Positions 1 through 5,591 of a DNA stretch of 5,591 bases are shown here, piece by piece. The position numbers were made by a program, and so were the translations under genes. The notes under the pieces are model-generated. The model was given only the letters and a program-made list of their open reading frames with translations. It had not been told where the DNA came from and searched no databases. The stretch lies in assembly GCA_949285775.1 (NCBI GenBank), contig CASEAD010000081.1, forward strand, positions 1 through 5,591. Reading direction: 5' to 3'. The first letter of the stretch is position 1; every line of letters begins with the position of its first letter. The stretch comes from an uncultured bacterium. GTDB taxonomy: Bacteria > Bacillota_I > Bacilli_A > RF39 > UBA660.

Positions 1-1
1 A

Positions 2-601
2 TTTAATTATATTTTACTTATAAGTAGTAGTATTATATTTTTTATTAATTTGTTTATCTTTTTAGCATATAATTTTGATATTGTTGATATAGATGTTAAT
101 AGAATGATATTTTTTATTGATTTAGATATTATTATATTTGCTTTGTATATTATTATTAGTTGTGTATCTTATATTGGTAGAATTATTTATATAGAGGTTA
201 AGAATTATATAAGGAGAGTTAAATATGATAATAGATTAAGTAATGATTTAGTATTAGATGATAAAGAAGAGGTAGTAGTTAATAATGATATTAAAGATAG
301 TAATGTAATTATTGATAATAATAAGTTTATTATTGATGGTAAGGATTGTAGTTTTATTTTTAATGATCCTAATAGAGAGAATGTTATTAGAAATTATTAT
401 ATATTACTTACTGATGTTAATGCTAGGTTAGTTAATGGTTATACTGTAGATGAGAATATTAGAATTATTAATATATTAAATAGATTAAATATAAAAGATA
501 TTAATAATGTAGATTTGATGAATATGGAGATTCTTGGTAAGATTAGTATAGATGAATATAATTTATTGAAGGGTTATTTGGAGAATTGTAAGTTTAATTA
601 A
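2..601 (+). CDS. Unrecognised membrane protein, 5' end cut off by the window
   Basis: The reading frame is open from base 2 to a TAA at 599-601, giving 199 visible codons. The first possible starts inside the window (TTG at 50, ATG at 104) have no ribosome binding site in front, so the true start very probably lies to the left. Two hydrophobic stretches can be seen, at visible residues about 3-22 and 36-59, with an acidic link (FDIVDID) between them. They are followed by a basic patch (KNYIRRVK) and a soluble tail of about 130 residues. This looks like a two-helix or longer membrane anchor with a C-terminal cytoplasmic domain. The tail contains a DPNRENV motif and ends in helical segments around NGYTVDENIRIINILNRL. 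I do not recognise a family and assign no function. It is separated from spoIIP by a terminator, so it is probably not in that operon. Coding status is supported by the long open frame, the terminator at its end and codon use matching its neighbours. Confidence 0.75.
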   Translation, partial: FNYILLISSSIIFFINLFIFLAYNFDIVDIDVNRMIFFIDLDIIIFALYIIISCVSYIGRIIYIEVKNYIRRVKYDNRLSNDLVLDDKEEVVVNNDIKDSNVIIDNNKFIIDGKDCSFIFNDPNRENVIRNYYILLTDVNARLVNGYTVDENIRIINILNRLNIKDINNVDLMNMEILGKISIDEYNLLKGYLENCKFN

Positions 602-626
602 GCAAACTATAATGTTTGTTTTTTTT
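600..626 (+). terminator. Intrinsic terminator after the membrane protein gene
   Basis: An 8-bp stem pairs 600-607 (aagcaaac) with 614-621 (gtttgttt). It has one G-T wobble and a 6-base loop (tataat), and a run of eight T covers 619-626. The last two bases of the TAA stop codon form the foot of the stem. The stem is AU-rich, but its shape and T tract are those of a Rho-independent terminator. Confidence 0.75.
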
Positions 627-652
627 CCGACATTTTTTTAGAGATAAATAGT

Positions 653-671
653 TATACTTATATTAGGTGAT
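653..671 (+). promoter_or_regulatory. Possible -10 element and ribosome binding site of spoIIP
   Basis: AGGTGAT at 665-671 matches the core complementary to the 16S 3' end. The AGG is 7 bases before the ATG at 675, which supports that start over the ATG at 684. TATACT at 653-658 resembles a -10 box. No convincing -35 lies at 16-18 bases; the nearest GACA-like sequence (629-632) is about 20 bases away. Sporulation genes such as spoIIP are usually driven by sigma-E in the known systems, but I cannot make a clear sigma-E match here. The binding site is well supported; the promoter part is only a candidate. Confidence 0.4.
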
Positions 672-674
672 GGT

Positions 675-1694
675 ATGGGGAAGATGAATTTAAAGGGGAC
701 TAAGAAAAAGAAGATATTTAAGATAAGATATGTTATATATATGGGGATTATTTATATTAGTTTTGCTTATAGTTTTTATGGGTTTATGAAGAATAATGAT
801 AATATTAGTAATGAGGAGTTTATAAATATGTTAGTTAGGAGTGGTAATGCTAATATATTAGAAGATTATAAAGTAATTGATATTGTTAATAAGACAATGG
901 GGTTTCTTTTAGATATTGATTTTACTGATCCTAGTAGTATAATGAATGCTACTATATTTAAAAATGATAAGGAAGAAGAGGTAGAGGATGTTATTTCTGT
1001 TGAATATAATGATGATTATAGTAATATGGAAGAGTTAAAGGATGTTAGTGATTATATAAGTGATCCTAATCCTAGTGAGGTTAATAGTCCTATTGTTTAT
1101 ATATATAATTCTCATCAGTTAGAAAATTATAGTAGTGATAATTTAGATATATATGGTATTACGCCTAATGTTTTAATGGCTAGTTATTTATTTAGAGAGA
1201 AGTTAAATAGTATGGGGATAGAGTCTATTGTAGAAGAAGCTAATATGAGTGATATATTAAGTGTTAATGGATGGGATTATTCTTATTCTTATATTGCTTC
1301 TAGAACGTTAATTGAAAATAAGATGAAAGAGTATTCTAGTTTAAAGTATTTTATTGATTTGCATAGAGATAGTATATCTCATGATTTATCTACTGTAGAT
1401 ATTAATGGTAGTAGTTATGCTAAAGTATTGTTTGTTATTGGTAAAGATTATGATAGTTGGGAGAGTAATTATGGGTTTGCTAATGAATTAAATGATTTGA
1501 TTAATAAGTATTATAGTGGTTTATCTAGAGGAGTTCTTACTAAGACGGGTATTAATGTTAATGGGGTATATAATCAAGATTTAAGTTCTGGTGTTATTCT
1601 TATTGAAGTAGGGGGTGTTGATAATAGTATAGAGGAAGTTAATAATACTATAAATGCTTTAGCAGACATATTATATAAATATATTAAGGGGTGA
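675..1694 (+). CDS. spoIIP: SpoIIP, sporulation N-acetylmuramoyl-L-alanine amidase
   Basis: This is a 339-residue peptidoglycan hydrolase of the SpoIIP family, somewhat shorter than the roughly 400 residues of the Bacillus subtilis protein. In known systems SpoIIP cleaves stem peptides and crosslinks in the septal wall, and works with SpoIID and SpoIIM so that the mother cell membrane can engulf the forespore. A basic N-terminus (residues 1-18) precedes one membrane helix at about 18-37. A low-complexity acidic linker runs to about 135, and the catalytic domain fills 138-339 on the outer face. Family motifs seen in order are IYNSHQLENY (143-152, His147), TPNV (163-166), the SY-ASR region (205-210), DLHRD (228-232, His230), GLSRGV (282-287), YNQDLS (299-304) and IEVGG (310-314, Glu311). 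The two His and the final Glu fit zinc-binding and catalytic positions of this amidase fold. It ends in tandem TGA codons (1692-1697) and is coupled to the gene after it. Confidence 0.93.
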   Translation: MGKMNLKGTKKKKIFKIRYVIYMGIIYISFAYSFYGFMKNNDNISNEEFINMLVRSGNANILEDYKVIDIVNKTMGFLLDIDFTDPSSIMNATIFKNDKEEEVEDVISVEYNDDYSNMEELKDVSDYISDPNPSEVNSPIVYIYNSHQLENYSSDNLDIYGITPNVLMASYLFREKLNSMGIESIVEEANMSDILSVNGWDYSYSYIASRTLIENKMKEYSSLKYFIDLHRDSISHDLSTVDINGSSYAKVLFVIGKDYDSWESNYGFANELNDLINKYYSGLSRGVLTKTGINVNGVYNQDLSSGVILIEVGGVDNSIEEVNNTINALADILYKYIKG

Positions 1695-1698
1695 TGAA
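1688..1698 (+). promoter_or_regulatory. Ribosome binding site overlapping the spoIIP stop
   Basis: GGGGTGAT at 1688-1695 contains GGTGAT, complementary to the 16S 3' end, 7 bases before the ATG at 1699. The same bases carry the TGA TGA stops of spoIIP. A ribosome finishing spoIIP is therefore placed on the next start, the arrangement expected for translational coupling. Confidence 0.7.
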
Positions 1699-2022
1699 AT
1701 GAGTGTTAAGAAGGTAGTTAAGTTTGGTATTATTTGTGTTGTTATTATATTTTTTTGTGCTTATGTCATAGAGGAGTCGGGTTATTATGAATATAATTTA
1801 AGTAATAAGAGAAATTTAACAGAAGAACAGATAAAACAATTTGAAAGTGATGTAAAAGAAGGGAAGGATATAGATATTGATGATTATGTAGTAGATAGTA
1901 CAGTGGATTATTCTAATAAGTTAACTAAAGTTACAACTAAGATAAGTTTAGGTATTAATGATTATTTAAAAGATAAGATTAAGGGAGTGTTTTCTATATT
2001 AAATAGGATGGTAGAAGAGTAA
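1699..2022 (+). CDS. Small single-pass membrane protein coupled to spoIIP
   Basis: This is a 107-residue protein that I do not recognise as a named family. A short basic N-terminus (MSVKKVVKFG) leads into a hydrophobic helix at about 9-25, so it should sit in the membrane with its N-terminus inside and about 80 residues outside. There is no lipobox with a proper Cys placement and no clear cleavage site, so it looks like an anchor. The outer part holds YYEYNLS (29-35), an acidic helix beginning LTEEQIKQFESDVKEG (40-55), the acidic stretch DIDIDDYVVD, and a C-terminal helix at about 76-105 with an amphipathic look. It starts 4 bases after the spoIIP stop on a binding site that overlaps that stop, so both proteins are almost certainly made together. 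Both are also predicted to act on the same face of the membrane. It is not SpoIIM, SpoIID or SpoIIQ, all of which are larger and differ in motif. A role beside SpoIIP in sporulation is inference from position only. Confidence 0.85.
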   Translation: MSVKKVVKFGIICVVIIFFCAYVIEESGYYEYNLSNKRNLTEEQIKQFESDVKEGKDIDIDDYVVDSTVDYSNKLTKVTTKISLGINDYLKDKIKGVFSILNRMVEE

Positions 2023-2156
2023 GATATAGAGATAAATATGTGATATAAGTATTAAAGATTATATTCTAGTTTTCTTTTATATATTAGACATAACTAAAAG
2101 TTGGATATAAATTCAAAAAAATATTATTATTTATATTGTGGTAATTGGAAAAGAGA
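2023..2156 (+). other. AT-rich 3' untranslated stretch after the spoIIP pair
   Basis: These 134 bases lie between the stop of the 107-residue gene and the terminator hairpin. I see no open frame of useful length with a binding site, no known riboswitch core and no strong hairpin. G still greatly exceeds C here. The stretch could be a plain 3' untranslated region or could hide a weak internal promoter for a short RNA ending at the terminator; the sequence alone does not decide. Confidence 0.4.
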
Positions 2157-2185
2157 GAAAGTATTATTAATAGTACTTTCTTTTT
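2157..2185 (+). terminator. Strong intrinsic terminator between the two operons
   Basis: A 10-bp stem pairs 2157-2166 (gaaagtatta) with 2171-2180 (tagtactttc), with one T-G wobble, a 4-base loop (ttaa) and TTTTT at 2181-2185. An A/G-rich stretch lies just before it and can pair further with the T tract. It is the best-formed terminator in the window and should end transcripts from the spoIIP pair 134 bases after the last stop codon. Confidence 0.85.
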
Positions 2186-2195
2186 GGTATATATA

Positions 2196-2223
2196 TTGAT
2201 TTTACTTTTGGTTGTGATATAAT
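2196..2223 (+). promoter_or_regulatory. Sigma-A-type extended -10 promoter for the uvrA operon
   Basis: TATAAT at 2218-2223 is a perfect -10 box, with TG at 2215-2216 making it an extended -10. TTGATT at 2196-2201 matches four of six -35 bases at a 16-base spacing. It begins 10 bases after the terminator and predicts a transcript start near 2230, giving a leader of about 28 bases. I see no SOS (LexA/DinR) box overlapping it, which is notable because uvrA is often damage-inducible. Confidence 0.8.
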
Positions 2224-2257
2224 ACATAATGTGTTTTAGAAAAGTTTAGGTGGTTAG

Positions 2258-2749
2258 ATGAATAATGATGGTATAGTTGGGTATAAGGCTTTTTATAAGG
2301 GTTTTAAAAATAAGTATGGTAAAGTATTTGAAGTAGGGAAGTGTTATAAAGTTAGAGATGAATATAAAAATACTAGTTATCATTTTTGTAAGAATTTAGA
2401 GGATACTTTAATATATTATAGAGAAGATGATATTGTAATATGTGAAGTTATTGGTTATGGGGATATTATTAAGTATTATAATGATTATTATGGTGTGTAT
2501 GATGTGTATGCTAGTAGTGAGATAAAGATTGTGAGAGTGCTTAGTAGAAAAGAAATTATTAATATGTTTCTTAATATGAAAGATTTAGATAATAGGGTGA
2601 TAAGATTTATTAGTTTATTTAAGTTAAATAAAGAAGAGATAGTGCTATTTAAGAGAATTTTTAAAAATAATACAATGATTATGGATGCGATAAGTTATTA
2701 TCAAGAAGGAGATGTTAAGGTTTATGAGAGGAGATATAGGAATGGATAA
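2258..2749 (+). CDS. DUF7666-like protein of unknown function, upstream of uvrA
   Basis: This is a 163-residue soluble protein with no signal peptide or membrane helix. The ATG at 2258 follows AGGTG (2248-2252) at normal spacing and the promoter at 2196-2223. Residues 6-96 follow a pattern I associate with DUF7666-type domains: GYKAF (8-12), then FEVGKCY (24-30), YHFCKN with a following tyrosine pair (41-54), ICEVIGYG (61-68), and a closing strand IKIVRVLSR (89-97). In those proteins the middle motif is usually GFHFC; here it is SYHFC. The remaining residues 98-163 are mostly helical, with a basic C-terminus (YERRYRNG). The family match is from memory of the motif order, not a search, and the family has no established biochemical role that I can name. 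The gene's last 8 bases overlap the start of uvrA and they share one promoter, so the two are co-expressed. Whether it takes part in DNA repair is unknown. Confidence 0.85.
   Translation: MNNDGIVGYKAFYKGFKNKYGKVFEVGKCYKVRDEYKNTSYHFCKNLEDTLIYYREDDIVICEVIGYGDIIKYYNDYYGVYDVYASSEIKIVRVLSRKEIINMFLNMKDLDNRVIRFISLFKLNKEEIVLFKRIFKNNTMIMDAISYYQEGDVKVYERRYRNG
2729..2741 (+). promoter_or_regulatory. Ribosome binding site that fixes the uvrA start at 2742
   Basis: AGGAG at 2729-2733 lies 8 bases before the ATG at 2742, inside the coding region of the upstream gene. The earlier in-frame ATGs (2712 and 2724) would add 10 or 6 residues (MLRFMRGDIG) that do not belong to the UvrA N-terminus, and they would place this binding site inside uvrA. 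The start at 2742 gives MDKIVIKGARENNLK, the usual UvrA beginning. Confidence 0.85.
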
Positions 2750-5555
2750 GATTGTTATAAAGGGTGCTCGTGAGAATAATTTGAAGAATATTGATATAGA
2801 GATACCTAAGAATAAATTGGTTGTTATGACTGGTGTTAGTGGCTCTGGTAAGAGTAGTTTGGCTTTTGATACGATATATGCTGAGGGGCAGAGAAGGTAT
2901 GTAGAGAGTTTGAGTGCTTATGCTAGGCAGTTTTTGGGTGGTACAGAGAAGCCTGATGTGGATGTTATAGAGGGGTTATCTCCTAGTATTTCTATTGATC
3001 AGAAGTCTACTAATAAGAATCCACGTAGTACTGTTGGTACTATTACAGAAATATATGATTATTTGAGGCTTTTATATGCTCGTATTGGTGTGCCATATTG
3101 TCCTAATCATAATATTCCTATTAGTTCTCAGACTATTGATGAGATGGTTAATAAGGTGCTTAATTTAGATGATGGTACTAAGATAATGGTTACTGCTCCT
3201 GTTGTTAAGGGGGAGAAAGGTAGTCAGAAGGATATTTTAGATAAGCTTAGGAAAGATGGTTATGTTAGGGTTAAGGTTGATGGGGTTATATATGATCTTA
3301 TGGAAGATATTGAATTAGATAAGAATAAGAAACATAATATAGATGTTATAGTAGATAGGTTAGTTATAAAGGAAGATATTAGGAGTAGGTTATATGAGGC
3401 GATTGAGGTTAGTTGTAAGCTTTCTCAAGGTAAGGTTTTAATAGATGTTGTTGGTGGAGAGGATATGCTTTTGAGTGAGAATTTTGCTTGTCCTTATTGT
3501 GATTATTCTTTAGAGGAATTAGAACCTAGGGTATTTAGTTTTAATGCTCCTTATGGGTCTTGTGAGGATTGTAAGGGGTTAGGTGTTAAGTATAAGATAG
3601 ATGTGGATATGGTTATTCCTGATAAGAATAAGTCTATTAATGAGGGAGCGATTGTTACTATTAGTTTAGATGATAGTGCTAGTATTATTAGTACACAGTT
3701 AGATACTGTTAGTAAGTATTATGGTATAGATCTTGATAAAAAGGTTAAAGATTTAAGTAAGAAGGAATTAGATATAATATTATATGGTACTGATGATATG
3801 TTAGAGTTTAATTATGTATCTAGGAATGGTAATACGAGGAAGACTATTTCTAATTTTGAGGGTATTATTACTAATTTAGAAAGAAGATATGTTGAGACTA
3901 AGAGTGGTTGGATTAGGGATTGGATAGAGCAGTATATGATGGAGTTGCCTTGTCCTACTTGTGGGGGATCTAGGCTTAAGAGGAGTGTTTTATCTGTTTT
4001 AATTAATAAGAAAAATATATATGAGGTTAGTTGTTTATCTATAGGGGATCTTAGGAAGTTTTTAAGCGGGTTAAAGTTAAATAAGGAACAGAAAGAGATA
4101 TCAGATATTTTATTAAAAGAGATAGATTCTAGATTAGAGTTTTTAATTAATGTTGGGTTGGAATATTTAACTTTATCTAGGAATGCTGGTACTTTATCGG
4201 GAGGAGAGGCTCAAAGAATTAGGCTTGCGACACAGATTGGATCTAGGTTAACAGGAGTGTTGTATGTATTAGATGAACCTAGTATAGGACTTCATCAGAG
4301 GGATAATAATAAATTAATTAATTCTTTAAAGAATATGAGAGATTTAGGAAATAGTTTGATAGTAGTAGAACATGATACGGATACTATGCTAGCGGCTGAT
4401 TATTTGATTGATATAGGTCCTTTAGCGGGTGATGAGGGGGGACGTGTTATGGCTTATGGTACTCCTCAGGAAGTTATGGCTAATCCTAATAGTTTAACGG
4501 GTAAATATTTAACTGGTGAATATAAGATAGAAGTACCTGAGAAGAGAAGAAAAGGTAATAAAAAGTATTTGGAGATAAGAGGGGCAAAAGAGAACAATTT
4601 AAAGAATATTAATGTAAAGATTCCTTTAGGAGTTATGACTTGTGTTACGGGGGTAAGTGGTTCTGGTAAGAGTACTTTGGTTAATGAGATATTATATAAA
4701 GTGTTACATAATTATTTATATAGTGTTAAATATAAACCTGGTAAACATAAGGAGGTAAGGGGATTAGAGAATATTGATAAAGTAATACATATAACGCAGA
4801 ATCCTATTGGTAGGACTCCTAGGAGTAATCCTGCTACTTATGTTGGATTGTTTGATGATATTAGGAATATTTTTGCAGAGACTAAGGAAGCTAAAATTAG
4901 GGGCTACGATAAGAGTAGGTTTAGTTTTAATGTAAAAGGGGGAAGGTGTGAAGCTTGTTGGGGTGATGGTGTTAAGAAGATAGAGATGCATTTTTTACCA
5001 GATGTATATGTAGCGTGTGATGTTTGTAAAGGAACTAGGTATAATAGAGAGACTTTACAAGTTAAATATAAGGGTAAGAGTATTTATGATGTTTTAAATA
5101 TGCGAGTAGATGAGGCTTTAGTCTTTTTTGAAAATCATGCTAAGGTTAAAAGTAAATTACAGATTATGCATGATGTTGGTCTTGGTTATATTAAATTAGG
5201 ACAAAGTGCTCCTACATTATCAGGAGGAGAAGCTGTTAGGGTTAAGCTTGCTCGTGAATTGCAAAAGAAACCAACTGGTAAGAGTTTATTTATACTAGAT
5301 GAGCCTACGACTGGGTTGCATATTCATGATATTAAGAAGTTATTAGTAATATTAAATAGAATTGTAGATAATGGGGATAGTGTGTTAATTATTGAACATA
5401 ATTTGGATGTTATTAAAGTATGTGATTATATTATTGATTTGGGACCTGAAGGTGGGGATGCTGGTGGTACTGTTGTATGTACTGGTACTCCTGAAGAAGT
5501 TAGTAAGGTTTCTGAATCTTATACGGGAGAGTTTTTAAAGAAGTTGCTTAAGTAA
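2742..5555 (+). CDS. uvrA: UvrA, excinuclease ABC subunit A
   Basis: This is full-length UvrA, 937 residues against about 940-960 for the family. It is the damage sensor of nucleotide excision repair: a DNA-binding ATPase dimer that finds bulky lesions and loads UvrB, after which UvrC cuts. Both ABC modules are complete. Module I has Walker A GVSGSGKSS (31-39), signature LSGGEAQ (485-491), Walker B LDEPS (510-514) and switch His544. Module II has Walker A GVSGSGKST (637-645), signature LSGGEAVR (826-833), Walker B LDEPTT (852-857) and switch His886. Zinc-type Cys sets are seen at C250/C253/C274/C277, at C404/C407, and at C736/C739/C759/C762. The UvrB-binding and insertion regions fill about 130-395. 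Two oddities stand out: the usual Gln after LSGGEA in module II is Val832, and Trp740 sits inside the third zinc module (CEACWGDG). The gene overlaps its upstream neighbour by 8 bases and has no uvrB beside it. Nothing suggests it is broken. Confidence 0.98.
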   Translation: MDKIVIKGARENNLKNIDIEIPKNKLVVMTGVSGSGKSSLAFDTIYAEGQRRYVESLSAYARQFLGGTEKPDVDVIEGLSPSISIDQKSTNKNPRSTVGTITEIYDYLRLLYARIGVPYCPNHNIPISSQTIDEMVNKVLNLDDGTKIMVTAPVVKGEKGSQKDILDKLRKDGYVRVKVDGVIYDLMEDIELDKNKKHNIDVIVDRLVIKEDIRSRLYEAIEVSCKLSQGKVLIDVVGGEDMLLSENFACPYCDYSLEELEPRVFSFNAPYGSCEDCKGLGVKYKIDVDMVIPDKNKSINEGAIVTISLDDSASIISTQLDTVSKYYGIDLDKKVKDLSKKELDIILYGTDDMLEFNYVSRNGNTRKTISNFEGIITNLERRYVETKSGWIRDWIEQYMMELPCPTCGGSRLKRSVLSVLINKKNIYEVSCLSIGDLRKFLSGLKLNKEQKEISDILLKEIDSRLEFLINVGLEYLTLSRNAGTLSGGEAQRIRLATQIGSRLTGVLYVLDEPSIGLHQRDNNKLINSLKNMRDLGNSLIVVEHDTDTMLAADYLIDIGPLAGDEGGRVMAYGTPQEVMANPNSLTGKYLTGEYKIEVPEKRRKGNKKYLEIRGAKENNLKNINVKIPLGVMTCVTGVSGSGKSTLVNEILYKVLHNYLYSVKYKPGKHKEVRGLENIDKVIHITQNPIGRTPRSNPATYVGLFDDIRNIFAETKEAKIRGYDKSRFSFNVKGGRCEACWGDGVKKIEMHFLPDVYVACDVCKGTRYNRETLQVKYKGKSIYDVLNMRVDEALVFFENHAKVKSKLQIMHDVGLGYIKLGQSAPTLSGGEAVRVKLARELQKKPTGKSLFILDEPTTGLHIHDIKKLLVILNRIVDNGDSVLIIEHNLDVIKVCDYIIDLGPEGGDAGGTVVCTGTPEEVSKVSESYTGEFLKKLLK

Positions 5556-5580
5556 GATTTATGTCTTACTTTTTCTTTTT
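5550..5580 (+). terminator. Intrinsic terminator of the uvrA operon
   Basis: An 8-bp stem pairs 5550-5557 (aagtaaga) with 5564-5571 (tcttactt) around a 6-base loop (tttatg). A T tract broken by one C covers 5572-5580. The TAA stop codon of uvrA (5553-5555) is inside the left arm, as in the terminator at 600-626. Confidence 0.8.
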
Positions 5581-5591
5581 AAAAATATAAA

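Noticed and set aside
50..52. TTG at 50 as the true start of the first gene
   Set aside because: No ribosome binding site precedes it, the frame stays open to the window edge, and the upstream codons encode a hydrophobic segment continuous with the first membrane helix.
639..2038. 12-base direct repeat tagagataaata at 639-650 and 2027-2038 flanking the spoIIP pair
   Set aside because: In DNA this AT-rich, 12-base matches are expected many times by chance in 5.6 kb; there is no other sign of a mobile unit.
2067..2096. Weak hairpin tagtt / aacta
   Set aside because: Only 5 AT-rich pairs around a 20-base loop, with no T tract; not stable enough to report.
2101..2127. Possible promoter ttggat ... 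tattat inside the intergenic region
   Set aside because: Spacing is about 15 bases and both boxes are poor; similar strings are common in AT-rich DNA.
2196..2257. SOS box controlling uvrA
   Set aside because: I looked for a CGAAC...GTTCG-type DinR/LexA site around the promoter and found none; the T/G-rich sequence has no matching inverted repeat.
2712..2741. Longer UvrA N-terminus beginning at ATG 2712
   Set aside because: The extra ten residues are not UvrA-like and would overlap the upstream gene by 38 bases; AGGAG at 2729-2733 serves the ATG at 2742.
4764..4991. Open frame of 75 codons on the minus strand
   Set aside because: It lies wholly inside uvrA opposite a conserved region, has no binding site and no family resemblance; it exists because the strand has few C and therefore few minus-strand stops in some frames.

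Overview
The window is a compact, very AT-rich stretch with every gene on the + strand and almost no C on that strand. In the first 600 bases I counted about 99 G and 12 C by hand. A SpoIIP-type sporulation amidase, T-tailed hairpin terminators, AGGAG/AGGTGAT ribosome binding sites and sigma-A-like promoter elements point to a spore-forming, low-GC member of the Bacillota. The composition and the SpoIIP together would fit an uncultured gut Bacilli lineage of the kind related to Mollicutes (for example RF39-like). That placement is inference, because there is no rRNA or other marker here. Tryptophan is written TGG and one gene ends in tandem TGA codons, so the genetic code looks like standard bacterial code 11 rather than the Mycoplasma code.

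Layout: (1) 2-601 is the 3' part of a gene for an unrecognised membrane protein whose start lies to the left of the window. It is closed by a hairpin terminator whose stem contains its own stop codon. (2) 675-2022 is a tightly coupled pair: spoIIP (engulfment amidase/peptidoglycan hydrolase) and, 4 bases after its stop, a 107-residue single-pass membrane protein of unknown function. (3) 2023-2257 is a 235-base intergenic region with a strong hairpin terminator (2157-2185) and then an extended -10 promoter (2196-2223). (4) 2258-5555 is a second operon: a 163-residue protein resembling the DUF7666-type domain, whose 3' end overlaps the start of uvrA by 8 bases, and then full-length uvrA (937 residues). 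A third terminator follows, its stem again containing the stop codon.

The window therefore joins two unrelated processes. One is spore engulfment: SpoIIP, acting with SpoIID and SpoIIM in known systems, with the small coupled membrane protein as a candidate local partner. The other is nucleotide excision repair (UvrA), with an uncharacterised co-transcribed gene in front. I found no mobile element, CRISPR array, tRNA or rRNA. The points most worth a second look are the two uncharacterised proteins coupled to spoIIP and uvrA, the extreme C depletion of the coding strand (including 199 consecutive bases with no C), and two unusual residues in UvrA motifs.
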